From Hydractinia symbiolongicarpus (taxonomy: Eukaryota > Cnidaria > Hydrozoa > Anthoathecata > Hydractiniidae), in the NCBI RefSeq assembly GCF_029227915.1, contig NC_079885.1, positions 20,411,001 to 20,475,000 on the forward strand: a stretch of DNA of 64,000 nt, in the 5' to 3' direction. The translations under genes and the position numbers were made by a program. The notes below the pieces were generated by a model. The model was not told the DNA's origin. It did not search any database and saw nothing but the letters and a program-made list of their open reading frames with translations. Position 1 is the first letter of the stretch. Each line of letters begins with the position of its first letter. Positions 44,462 through 57,900 of the stretch are shown here, one piece after another.

Positions 44462-44511
44462 AAAATTATGAATATTTAGTGATATTAAGTGTGTATTTAT
44501 GGCAACTTTAA

Positions 44512-44645
44512 TGTTTGTTGGCTCTAGCTAGCTAGCCAACAAACTTGTTTCTGACTCCTACAAAGAGTTTATACATTGTTAAATAGCTATAGAGCCAGCC
44601 AGCCAACAAACGTCTTGTTTCTTACTCCTACAAAAAGTTTATATT
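44512..44645. repeat. Two-copy direct repeat AGCCAACAAAC...TACAAAAAGTTTATA
   Basis: CTAGCCAACAAACTTGTTTC and CAGCCAACAAACGTCTTGTT each continue to CTCCTACAAA.AGTTTATA, about 80 bp apart. Confidence 0.7.
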
Positions 44646-44805
44646 CTATACTGTAAGTTATAAAATGTTTACCTAGTCTACTAAAACTTATATAACTTAT
44701 ATAATTATAACTTATATATATTATAATTATATAGGTTATAATACATGGAATCACAGTCCCGATATTTACTTGCGCACGCATCTAGGTGATTACGTAATGC
44801 CCGGT

Positions 44806-44875
44806 GCGTGCGCAGAAATGGAGGTAAAAATGTAAACACACTAAGCGGAAAAGTTACCTCCATTTCTGCGCGCGC
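44806..44875. repeat. Near-perfect inverted repeat, 21-bp arms
   Basis: CGTGCGCAGAAATGGAGGTAA at 44806-44826 faces TTACCTCCATTTCTGCGCGCG at 44854-44875 around a loop of about 27 nt. Locally GC-rich. No coding content. Confidence 0.85.
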
Positions 44876-45417
44876 AGGAAAAACACGGCACTATGATTGA
44901 GTGTACTATTTTTACATAAGTTGTTGATCTTTGCTTTTCCGACAAATAAAGTACAATACCATAGTTTTACCAGACATGGAATAACAATGTGGCAATACTT
45001 ATAAATATAATATTACTGGCAATACTTATAGAAATACTACTTATTGACAGAATATTTTGTGAATTTAAAAAACAACAACAATTAGCTGTAGCTGCAACCG
45101 TAACATTCTTACAGGCTATAATTTTTAAATAATCAAGGCTCAAGGATACTTATGAGTATTACCTTGATTGCATTGCTCTTATTACATTTTGTTGAATACA
45201 TAACATGATGAAGATCAATATTCGACCTAATACCACCAACCCAACATGCTTAGGATAGCCAAGTCATAATGTTATTTACAGATGTTTTTAAAAATAAAAG
45301 ATATCCATTAACAAAGAATAAAGTGTATATATATATGTCAACAGCATTGGTTAAAGCTCCAACTTGCTAGCTAGTAGTAACCAATGCTAGTGTTAGTGTA
45401 ACTATATATAAAATCCA

Positions 45418-45457
45418 AACCAATCAACCTTAGCTAGCAAGCTAAGGTTGATTGGTT
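45418..45457. repeat. Perfect hairpin, 17-bp arms, 6-nt loop
   Basis: AACCAATCAACCTTAGC, TAGCAA, then GCTAAGGTTGATTGGTT. Confidence 0.9.
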
Positions 45458-45610
45458 CAGAAATGGAAAGAAGAAAAAGACGCAAGTTTTGGGTCAGATA
45501 TATTTATTTAAAAAGAGAAGAGATTGATGCTTTCACACAATATTCCTTTGGAACCATTTTGACATCAGTGTACTTTTCCCTCCACAAACAAAACTTTATT
45601 TACTTTCTCT

Positions 45611-45691
45611 TTTCCACCAGTGCGATAAGAAAATCGTACTAAGGAATGTCAGTGCGAAATCAGGCGATAGGCTTTATCGCACTGGTGGAAA
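45611..45691. mobile_element. 81-bp inverted-repeat unit (MITE-like)
   Basis: TTTCCACCAGTGCGATAA at 45611-45628 and its exact complement TTATCGCACTGGTGGAAA at 45674-45691. The size and perfect ends suggest a very short MITE or its solo ends. Confidence 0.5.
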
Positions 45692-45699
45692 CCTGGCTT

Positions 45700-46071
45700 A
45701 AGGATACGAATTTCGGATATTTTCAGTTTACCTTTTGTAGCTGAAATTGTCATATAAAAGAAAATTTTGCTGATAACATTTGCCCGTAAAAAGTGACGAA
45801 ATTTTGTACAAGGGACTGCAATTTTAGCCGGCTAAAATTTTTACTCTTCTTTTTAGCTGACTTTTCGCAAGGTGTTAAATCTGCATATAATCTAATGAGA
45901 AATAGAAAAGAAAAACAATAAGTTGTATAGCCTGAGAATATAATTATGATTATTAGAAAAAAATATTAATGTAATATTATTCGTGATTGGCAAGAATTTA
46001 AAGCATTTTATATATATAATTGAAATACATTGAAATTTCAAAATTAAAAAGCAAATCACAAATCACAACAA

Positions 46072-46110
<39 letters not shown>

Positions 46111-47635
46111 AATAAATAGTATAATTAGAAGCGTCTTTCAATACATAGAAATCGTTCACAAAATTTCAAAAAGCTTTATTTTAAACACAGTTTTAGGGGA
46201 AAAGCAACAAGGTAAAATATTGAAAGAGCTTGCTTGAACAAAAGTTATTAGTCTTTATCTTGTTTTAAAATATAGGCGCCAACCTGAGATATTGAGGACT
46301 GCTTCCTAAAGCAACAATACAACAAATACGACAATAACAACAAAAACGACAACAATAGCTAATAAACGAATACAAAACAAACAGGTCTCCACTGCCCACT
46401 ATTGCGGTTGGCAATTATACACGTTCTACACAACACGCGAATTTGATTATCGACGTATGTTTTCTTTCACAATTACGATGGCTAAGTGTGTTTTCACAAA
46501 AAAGTGGTATCTGTGTGAAGTCACCGACATGTTGACGTCAACGGAAATTTGATGGACAAATAAACAAAAACACACTCGCAATTAATACGCCAATGACGCT
46601 ATCAGAAACTCGGGTAATGAGGATTGCTCTAATGAACAGCAATAAAAATCTTCGACAATTTTTTTGAAGCAGTTTTCAAGCTGAACAAAAATTGCACCAA
46701 CCTTCCGTTAAACAAGGGAGTCGACAAAAACGCGTTGGCAGAAAATCTAATACAGTCTCAGTACAGAAACAACAGACACAACAACAAAAATTATTGTACC
46801 GACATAACAACAACAAGTTTCTAGATAACAACTAACCCACACGAAAAGAGTACATGCATAAAATTAGAACTTCTTCAAATGTGTATCACAGAATTCTTTC
46901 CTACGTCAACTCAAAATTTCTTTTTCATTTCTAAAAATCATTCAAAGTTGTCACAACACAAAAAGAGCCCTGGAAACAAGGTATGCTAGTCTCAAGTTCC
47001 GATATTGCAAGTTTCAAAACAAGAATATGAACTATTTTTTTCATTTTTAAAACAAAACGGATTTTCTTCTTAAAAAAATTATTAATCAACTAATGTAAAA
47101 AATATCGGTATATAAATGTTAGGTAAGGAAGAATGAAAACAAAAAAAGTTGATGAACAGTCATAAAGGATACGTCATGTGTACATGCCCTTAACATAACT
47201 TCATTTTAGAAAACACAAAGTAAAGAGAGTGATAACAGAAGCACCCAACGGTGGAGATCAGACCTGCAAGTAATTTAGCACCGCGCACTCCTCCTTTCAT
47301 GTTTAGAGTAAGAAAAAAACACAGAAACAACTAGCGCCATTAGCCGGCGCACGGTACAATCGAATGATAGACGAAAAAATAAATGCTGGGGTAAACAAAA
47401 CCACCATGTTTAAACAAAGAACGAAAGAAAAAAATAAAGATAGCAAAGCATAAAAACAAATATTTTTGACATACATTTGACAACTAAACAGTAGATAAAT
47501 ACTACCTGATGACTCCCATATTATGAGGCGCGAATCACGCACACAAAACACTTATATATCCATATGTATATATATATATATATATTTACAATTTTTTTTA
47601 GAATTTTGTATATGCATATATGTACAACTTGTTAT
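45700..47635. other. Intergenic sequence downstream of the adhesion-receptor gene
   Basis: No supported gene. Contains an AAC repeat at about 46070-46110, ACAACAA-rich sequence to 46820 and a TA repeat near 47565-47585. The receptor's 3' UTR probably occupies the right part; AATAAA-type signals in minus orientation are present but ambiguous. Confidence 0.5.
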
Positions 47636-48908
47636 TCACAGGCTCGGATCTAATAGCAGTGACTCTCTACCATCGCGATCAGATTTTATATTGCTACATT
47701 CCGAAGCAATCGCCTTGTAAGAACATGACTAAAGAGAGAATAATTCCAGTGGTCAAAAACAGAGAAAAGAATTTCATTTTGTAGTTAACCAAGAGCAATT
47801 AATTTTACGAGTTTATCACGCTAGCACAATAAATTAGGTTGCAGGGGATGGGGTGCGGAATAAATCTGTGCGGGTATTAATAAATCTAATTGCATTGTCT
47901 TTGTGGTCACAGCTCACGCATACAAAGGTAATCCAACTCTATTTCACAATTACTTAAGTGACAATTAACGGCATGATTGGAAAGTGGACCTGGGAGCCCT
48001 GAATAGAACTGGGTAAATGGTTTTATAGATTAACATTTTAGTACATACTTCAGGTATACTGTCTGGCGATTCTTTCTCTTCTGATGCCGAACTTGCCGAA
48101 GCTAAAGTGAAAAGTATGTAGAAATACTAGTACGACCTAAGAAACCACCCACATCTTTCGCAAATACAAAAGCTTACATTAACTAAATTTTTCAGAGGAG
48201 AGATCAGCGAATCAAGAGTGAAAACAAAGGGAAGACGCATGAAAATGCTTTCAAAACAAAAACACATAACAAATTGTGAACGCAATCCATCACAGGCAAA
48301 AACCTGATGGCTTAAGAACGTATTACCTTTACTAGTAGGGAGAGAAGTTGGTCACTTACCATAAATACTATTGTTGCATACACAATGTTGATCACATTGT
48401 GATCGATCGATAAAATGTCTAAAAGGAAGAAAAACATCAAAAGAATTAATTAAAAGAATTGTGAACAAAGAATACGAATTGAATTGATCAGATTTCATGT
48501 CCGCTGATACAAATTATAAATATTTCCGACTTTTTAAAAAGGAAAACCAAGCATTAGCATTTTATTTTAATAGGATTTTTAGGAGTCATGGTATCTCTTA
48601 AAAAGAAAAAAGAGAACTCACCTGCGAGAATAGCAGGAACATGATGAACTACTAGATAGCATTATGTCCTCTCCACCTCCTCTGCTGACTCTGCGTTTAG
48701 GTCTCCGCTTAAACGGATTTAATAACTGGAAGGAGAAAAAATAATTACTAGATGGGATAAAAATGAAAAAGAGAACAAATACTAGTTTATGTAGCACAAT
48801 AACAACAACGACAACAACAACGACAACAACAACGACAACAACAACGACAACAACAACGACAACAACGACAACAACAACGACAACAACAACAATGGTAACA
48901 ACAACGAC

Positions 48909-48942
<34 letters not shown>

Positions 48943-51900
48943 ACAACAACGACAATAGCAACAACAGCGCATACCAAAAGCTATTCCAAAAAACATACCT
49001 TATATCCTCTATATACTGTTGAACCTAAAAAATAAAAATAAACGTAATGCATGTAATCCTTAAACAACCGACCAAAAAACGCATGCCGTAAAAGAACAAA
49101 CTTACTAAATTTACTTTTTCTACTATCACCGCTACATTCTGAATAGGATGTGACCACAGTAGACGGGGCAGATGACGAAGTCTCCAGATCTTTCAACCTC
49201 TCTAAATATAAATATGCATCGTCCCTGTTCGGGTTCCCTGTCCTGAGGGCACTCCTGCATGGGTCTCTTAGTATGCAGACTACAACAAAAAGAAGTATAA
49301 AAATGGCTGACACTGCCAGACCAACTACGACTCCCAATGTGATAGGCGAGCCCTCCGACGAATGGCTTTCAGGTTTGGTTAGCGACGTCGTTTTAATCTG
49401 CGGTATTGGTCGAGTTTCTAAAATGCAAAAAAAAATAATTACACTATTCAATGCACACAGAAATATATTATTGCATGGTTGACAAAAGTAAAAACTAAAT
49501 TTGCAGAATTGAAAAAACCTAGACTTGGTCGAACAACTTGGACGTTACATGAACACTGACAGTGGACTTCCCTAGTTGTCCCTGAAGTTATGACAAAATC
49601 ACTAAAGGTTGGAGACTCACCAACTGTTTCGAATTTTAATGCTTCCCCTTCTCCAGCTGCGTTGATGGCAGATATTTCCACCTTTAATATCAGACCAGAA
49701 CCTTTCACCCAAATTGCAGGAGACCGAACCCACTCGTCCGTCTGCCGCTCCATGATAAGATGGTAGAAATTCATTTCAAAGGGAAACTGTACCCATAATC
49801 CAGTGCTTTCTTCCACCATTTTGATGTTGTACGAGTAGACGCTTTTACCTGTGTATGCCGGTGGCTTCCACTTGATACGCATATATCTCATATTGTCGGA
49901 ATCTTTTCTCGATTGGAAAAATTCGTATTTTTTAGACAACGGTGCTGTAGGAACTAGGAAAATTTTAATACACATAAAAAAAACACTTTTCAATGCAGCC
50001 AACGTAATTTAAACACAAATTTTTAAGGATTTTTTAGAGAGTTCTATTAAAATTAATATGATATTTTTATATGTTTTTTTTACCTACACACAAAGATGGG
50101 GTTCTCAAGTTGCTACGGCTAATACAACACAACACAAATTACATACCTTTCACTCGCGTCCTGCAGGATATGTATCCTGCCTCAAAATAGGTCAAATTCT
50201 TTATGTAATAATTATTTGCTCGAACGCGCACAGCGTACCAAACATCAGTCAGATTATGAACTGTCAAGAAATCATCCGTAGTACTATAATTCATTTCGAC
50301 GTTTGTTCGCTCATTTAAGATGTTAACAACATAGTCGGTGATCTTAAACTTGGTAAAAGGGGGATCCCAAGAAATCAATATACTGTGCAGGTTCATGGGT
50401 CGGCATTCAAAATTCGATGGCTTCTCCACAGTGTCGTGCTGAAAGATTTCACTTTCAAGTTGACGCTTAATATATGAGCTTCTATGAAGTATAGCATCTG
50501 TTCTTTTACCCAACTGGTTTACCTTTTGGTGACCATTCGTCCACTTATACACTGGAGCCATTGTAAACCGATATTTTTTTTGCATAGGCAAGTCAAGAAC
50601 TGTATAACTATCCACATTTCGACTCACATTAACAGTGCTCACAGAACTCCAGTAATCTGTGTATGGTATTTCCACATAAAATATTCTGAAGCCCGTCACA
50701 GATTCGTTTATGTTCAGCATCTTCCAATGGACTTTGGCGCATCTCTTGGGATGAATGAAAAACCTAACTGTAAACTTAATTTGACCAGACCCTATGGATA
50801 AAGACCATAAGTGGGTTATGGTTCGTGTTTAGTGTTTCAAAACAAAAAAAACAAAGATTATACTCCTTTTAGTTGAAAGATTCGCAAAGCACAAGATTAT
50901 CTCTTCTGGTTAAGTAAAGTTACTGTAAGCGAGCTATTGCCTAAAATATTATTTTCTAACTAGATCAAAAAGATGTTTCTCTTATTTCCTAGAATTCGTA
51001 GCAATAAGATAAATTTTCTACATTAAATGCTTGCGTTAAAGGAAATAGGATCCATCCTTTTTTGTACCATCTTGACTTCCGTTAATCCCCTCCTCACATT
51101 TCAGATTATATCCGGCGAATCCTGGAAAAGTGGAAACTAAAATCACTCAAACCCTAAAATGATAAAACAAACCTGCATTCCAATTATCCTCTGTTGAAAT
51201 AATATAAGAGCTGCTGTTAGGACTTTGACCTGCATTGTTTTTTGCTACAATCCAGATTTTGTAGGTGCCAGAACCATTTAAATGTATCTTTGCGGATGTA
51301 GTGTTTCCATTGAAGTGATGAATTTCCTTTATTCTTGTCTTGCCAAAGAAAGGGTTGCAGTATACAGTATAATTTTTAATGATACCTCGAGCATATTGAA
51401 TTGGAATAGGCTTCCATATGAGGGTAACCTCCTAATAGATAAAAATTAAGGACTGAAAATCAGGTACACAGAATCCCATATTACACTGAGCCAAAAACTC
51501 CTCCAAACCTATGACTTGATTTTGTGAAATTTAAACCTACTATTAACCATTAATTTAAACAGAACATATTCGCAGGTAACCAAGAGTTTTTCAAACATTG
51601 TATTTTATAAGTTACTTAGGATTATATTAACAAGTTCACTTGTATGTGCCTTTTACTGTTGCAACAAGCATTAAAGAGATACTATAAGCTAAACAATTTA
51701 CCTGTCCAATAGTATGTATTGGTCTATCCAGAGCTGGCCCATGCAGGGGTGTTGCTTCTAACATGGGTGTATAGACATCCACACAGTCTTTTACGTCAAG
51801 CTTTGCAGTAAAAAATGTACACACTTCAAACTTGTAATTCAAACCACCATACAGTCCATTAGTTATTTGGAACTCTGTAGACGTAGTAACTTGGTTTCTT

Positions 51901-54900
51901 TGTCGTCCATCTGGTGCATACCAATATATTGTATAGAAGATTTGCGAAAGCTTTGCATTTTTTGGAGGAGACCATTTTAGTTTCACCCTGTCAGGAGCCA
52001 GTTTTTCAATTTGCAGGTTTAAAGGAGCAAGCCCTAAAAAAGAATTTGTTACAGAAAGAAATTTTTGACAGAAAGTGCATTGCTGCTAAATCCATCAATA
52101 AAATTTTTACAATATTCTTTAAATAAAAGATCTGTAAAATGCATGCTATTTCAGATCAATCACTTTCTGACTTACATTAAAATTTCAATTGTTTTACGAG
52201 AATCTACAAAATTAAGACTCCAGGAAAGGCTATTTGACCCAAGAAACTAAATCAATTTTTTTCCTCTGCAAACTTTCTTGTAACAGAAACAAAAATTTGT
52301 CCCTTGACTTAGTATTCAGTTTATCAACTGCATTGTTTAAACATTAGCACCACTACTGAAATAGATTTTCACAATTACCACACAGGCATGTACCTGATTT
52401 ACCAACAGTCAAGTAGAAGATCTTCATGTCTGCGCCATACTGATTTTCAACTATGCATTGGTATATCCCAGAATGCATCATACGTATGTCTGTTATACTC
52501 ATCCACACACCATCGAATGCAAAGAAGCTGCTTTCTTTAATTTGTGCTGTATTATGATACCATGTTACAGAAACATCTGATTTACTGTTTGGAGAGCAGC
52601 TAAAAGAAACTCGTGTTCTGGTTTTTGTATTTATGTGACTGATTCCATTATGAGCCAATTTTGGTTCATCTAAAGCAAATTAGGTTATTGGCATGATGTG
52701 AAACAAATTCGGACAAGAGGGATATGTCATTACTTTAAAAAGAAAGGCCATTCGACAGGAAACATATTAACAATCAAGTCAAAAAAAATACATTTTATTA
52801 GCCCAAAAAATAAAATGAACACGCATGTCAGATAACACATCATTTCTTTGAAGTGCTAGACTGATACAAAATGAATAATACATTTGATGACACCTGATAA
52901 AGAGGCTCATTTTTGGCATAAACAATGTGAAACTGCAACCACGTACTTACGGGTATTATTTCCCCATTGGGACCTTACTCCTACCTGCACAATAAATTTA
53001 GAATACAACTGCCACTGGATTAGGGATAAGTTTAACTAGCAGCATCATTAAAGATAACAAAACCCCTGAATTTCATTTTGATCAATGTGAGTAAAAATTT
53101 ATAGGCATGCAAGTATTTATTTAGATTATTTATCAACATTTTAATACCCAAAGTTTGTTTCTTTTCTAAAAAAGGCCTGGTCCAAAAAATGTGGGCTTAT
53201 TCTTAGCTCTCCACTAGTTTATTGAAAGATGAACTTGTAAAAAATAAAAGAACCAGTTCTGTCTGATGACTTAGGGAAAAATCTTGACAAGGCTTAGCTT
53301 GTCTAAATTAACCTGGATTAGCCCCTTACATCTTGCAACAGAAGACCGAACAGAAGCTAGGCATTTTTGAAAAATAAAACCTACCAATGAGATTAAGTGT
53401 CATTTTTTTTCTTCTCCTCATATGTGAAACTTCTGTTTCACATATGTACTCTCCCTCATGTTCTTTTGAGAAGTGTGACACTTGAAGGCTTGCAAAACCC
53501 TTTCCTTGACGCAATTTAATTTCTATATCTTGATCTTCATTTAATTTAAAAATTCGAACATCAGCATTAGGAGGGCCACCTGCAACACAGTCAACAACCA
53601 CAGGGTCATTTTCTTGGATCCTATGTTGTGGAGCAATCATGGTTATGCTTGGTATCACAGTAACTGGAGCTAAAGAATTAAATTTAAAATTTTAGGAAAT
53701 CAAGTGTGGCAATTTGCATATAATTTAGCTTCACTTTTATTTACACATAATTCCTGTAGCAAATTTTGGTCTCTATACTAATGAGACCTGTATTTTGTCT
53801 GTGCGCAAGAAATATATTATTATCAAATTTGTTTTGACACTTGAATTGGTGTGAAATTCTGATGGGAGAACTTGTGGATATTGCAGAAAACATTTTTCAG
53901 ATTTCCACTTTTTTTCCCAAATAAAAACTAGTATGTTTTCTTCATTACATAATAAATATGAATCCTTACTAGAAAAAAAAATGATCTTTAAAAAATTAAG
54001 GCTTGAAAGAACCCTACGATGAGTGGTTTGCAACAATTAATACTTAAAAAAGGAAAAAATTTTAAACCTAAGAAAATTAGTACCTTTTTAAGTGTGAATC
54101 TTGATAGTTATACTATTTAATATGTCAGTGTTTTGGGGCACTACAGCAAAAACGATTATATTTTTTTATATTTGAAACATAACCAATTGAGGTGTTATGC
54201 TTTTGATAACACGGAAGGAAGATCTGTTTATTTTTAAAAACTATGCAGTTTTCATTCAGACTAATTTTCACACCTAGATGTGGTGATTACTTACTAACAT
54301 GTTTTAAAATTATTGCCACCTGTCAAAATATATGTATGCTTGTTATTTTTGTCATAATTTGGAGGTGTGAAGGGGTGAAATCAATGAAATTTGTTTTGGA
54401 ACACAATGTATAACATTTCAGAAAATTATACAAATAAAAACAAATTACATATTAATTTCTTAACACCTACATAGTTCCCTCTCAAGAAAGCCGACACCTT
54501 GTATTTGATAATTGTTTGTCTTAGAATACAGAAAGAAAGCATGATTTTCACCAAAATTCATGCAAAAATAGTGAATAATATTTTTATCAAAATCATTTAA
54601 CATAACTGTGGGATTATTTTTTGTAGACGAATTTAAACCAGCACAGTTATGAGAAAAAGTAATTCTGTGTGCCGAATTGTATGTTTTTTTTACTTGATAA
54701 TTATGTTTTTGCATTGAAAACTTTGATTAAAATTGACTAAACAAAGATCTTAATTCGATTATTTTGCATCAAAATATTGAAAATGGTTTAAACCGAAAGG
54801 AATTTTGGAAATTTAAATCCAGCTTTTAACAAAGATCCTTATTCAGAATAAATAACAAAAAGAATAAAATCAAGATAATAAAGAGTATAAATCTTGTAGT

Positions 54901-57900
54901 TTATATATATAGTTTATATATATAGACACGATGGAACAGTTACAACAAAATATGTCGAAAATCATTCTTAAGCCATCCTTATTATATTGTTAAATTTTTT
55001 ACACACTATAAAATATTTAACTCCTACTGATTGACTCCCTAATTTCTGGTTTAAGTCATTTTCACTCTTACTTTTCTTAAACACCACACTAATAAAACTT
55101 AGGCCGCATATTATTAACATTAATACTCATAATAAAGATCAAAGATTTTTTTTTAAAAAAAAAAAACACTATGGAAATAAGCTTACTTGAAGTAACATTG
55201 AGGACCACCGTACGACTTTTTATAAATGTGCTGTTTATTTTCCATTTATACCAGCATGCATACTTTCCAGCATCAGATAGATACACTTTCTTTACAAACA
55301 AATGCACATCTCGTATTACAACATTTTTGTCTGCTTTTAACTGCTTCCCATTTTTAAACCAAAGAAACTGCAACTTCTCCATAATTGAACTAACAGGTTC
55401 AATACACTTAAGGACAGCGGTGCCATTTTCTACTGTAGAATCTGATTTAATTGCAAATTTTGGAGAAACTGAAAATGAAAATATTAAGGTAAAAAATTAC
55501 ACCCAACACTAGTTTTATGAGCATGTAAAAAGTGTATGATAACAACAAGTTGATAAACAACAATTTTTAAGGCAACATTACTAGTTAATAAAACATGAAA
55601 ACACTATAATCACTCTCTTTAATTGACAGATAAAACGTGATAAATTGCAATCTAACATTAAATCAATAATTTCAACCATACATTTTGTAAACCTTGTTTT
55701 CCAAAATGCAGATCATACAGAGTGCAGCTTGTCCTGCTTTACACCTGGTGCTTTTCAATTTCCATGCGTTAAAAGTGCATTTTGAGCATTAAATGAGACA
55801 ATTTGCACAAAGATAGAATTAATTACATTGTTTACTTTTTTTAAGGAGGGAACAAAAGTATATATAAGTAATAATGTTAAGAATGCTGCCAGAAAAAATC
55901 TAGTTGTACAAAACAGGAGGCTGTATGGCTAGCTACTTTATTTTTCAACGTTTTTGAAAGTTGCGGTAAAAGCATAATGAGACCCAACACAAAAACGACC
56001 TTTTATGTTCAAAGTATAAAAATTTGTTTATCAAACATTTTAGAATTTTTTTAAACATCTTTCTTCATTCTTAAGATATTAAGTTTCTATGCTTCCATCT
56101 GACTTTATATAATTATCACTGATGGTGTAATAAATTTATTTTTTAAAATATATGTTGTAAAAATACACAAAATTATTATTTTACAGTGAGGATTAACAAA
56201 GTTTAAAAATGAATGATTTTTTCTTTAATTAGAAGTAGACTAGTTGGTAACCCATGTAAAAATCCACGAGGTCGCCCGTCTTTCATATATCACATTTCGT
56301 GTTTCCATAACAGGACGTAGCTTTCGCGGACATACAATCAAACGACGGCTATTTTTAAAAGTAATGTAATGTCAGCATTTTTTCTGAGACATGTGACTAA
56401 ACTTTATTCCAAGATTTTTCCTACTGTGGCATTTACACAAGACTGGGTATCATCAGAATAGATGGAATCCATTTTGTAAGAGAGTTTTTACGTCACAAAT
56501 TCTCTTCCAACTAAATATGGTATTTGTGAAACCTTAAAATGCGATTAGATGCTTGTGGTATTTTTTTATACACATAAAAACAAATGTTGCAATAGTATGT
56601 CTGTTATTATGTGCAATGTATAGATTGTTTAGTTTAATTGATTTAACAAAATAGTTACAATATCAGATCTATGATGTCAATACAGCCCTTGAAATTACAA
56701 TCTTTTTACGTCGGAAATAGAACTGCCGACGTGAGATACATTTTAACTGATTTGCGTTGGCAATTTTTTTAATGAAACTTTTTAGCTGGCAATAACTTTT
56801 GTTATTCATATTTTATTACAGGTAGACTTCTCATAATTTTGATGCATTGATCTCCTAAGACAGTGAAAAACGAGAATTAGCATAACTTTCGGATGGTGAA
56901 CTTCATAAGTTTCATAGTCCACTACTAACTGGCTTTTTATGTTTCGGGATAAATTCATTAGGTTAGAGCATCATTAGGTTGTATATCGCAGAAGTCGTCG
57001 GTGACATGCTTCAAAAATGCTTGTCACCGGCACAGTTTAACATGAAGCAAAACTGTACAGGAGACTCAATTGTTAGGGTCTTCGCAGAACATCTCTTCTC
57101 ACAATACCAAGGGAAGGGCTAACTTATTGTCTGCTGTGTTGTGTGGGAGAAAGAACTCCTGGACTTCTTCTCAACTTACTGAAAATCGAATTTAATTATT
57201 TTGTAGTCGCAATGAGTGAAAGAAGCTCAAACAAAACTAAAATTATTGTTATATAGACGCCACAACGGTATCTTGGTATTTTACGTGGGCAATTACATTG
57301 GCAGTGACGAATTCTGACGCTAATTTTAAGGGCTGCAATAATTTTAAGGGCTGCAATAATGTTTAGGCCTAGGCTTAAAGCAATGATAGAAATTCATCTT
57401 TGCATACTAATAGAAATTTTGAACCCTTTTATTTCAGTGTATTTCTTTGTACAGTAGTTAAATGTATACACTTAAAAAAGTTAAAGTTATCTGAATGAAC
57501 TTGGAAAAATTGTGTTGCAAATCTTTTTATTCGTTATATATACATGCAATTCATTTAAATCTATGTAAAAACCTTTGCATGATACATAATTTTTGTCATT
57601 CCTGACCTCTTATAGGTTAACCACAAATTACTATGGATAATTCATAAACAGACAAAAAAATAGCATCCATGACCAATTAGACAAAAAATAGCATCCATGA
57701 CCAATTCTCTGTACAAGAAGTGAACACAACAAAAAGGAATTTTAATTATCAACTTAAGTTAACCATGTACATGAAAAATAGCAGGAAAGTTTGAGAATGG
57801 ATAAAACAAGAAAGAAAAGCAAAAACATTAATTTTTAACCTTGTACAAAACAAAAATCCTTGAACACTGGCAGGGGTGCCAAAAGTGCTCACACTAGAAA

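Noticed and set aside
43984-44511. 175-codon frame with an internal repeat
   Set aside because: It follows directly from the duplicated non-coding SINE-like unit.
48618-49035. Poly-Val, poly-Thr and Cys-rich frames
   Set aside because: Artefacts of the ACAACAACG microsatellite in the receptor intron. Only the 48622-48725 part is an exon.
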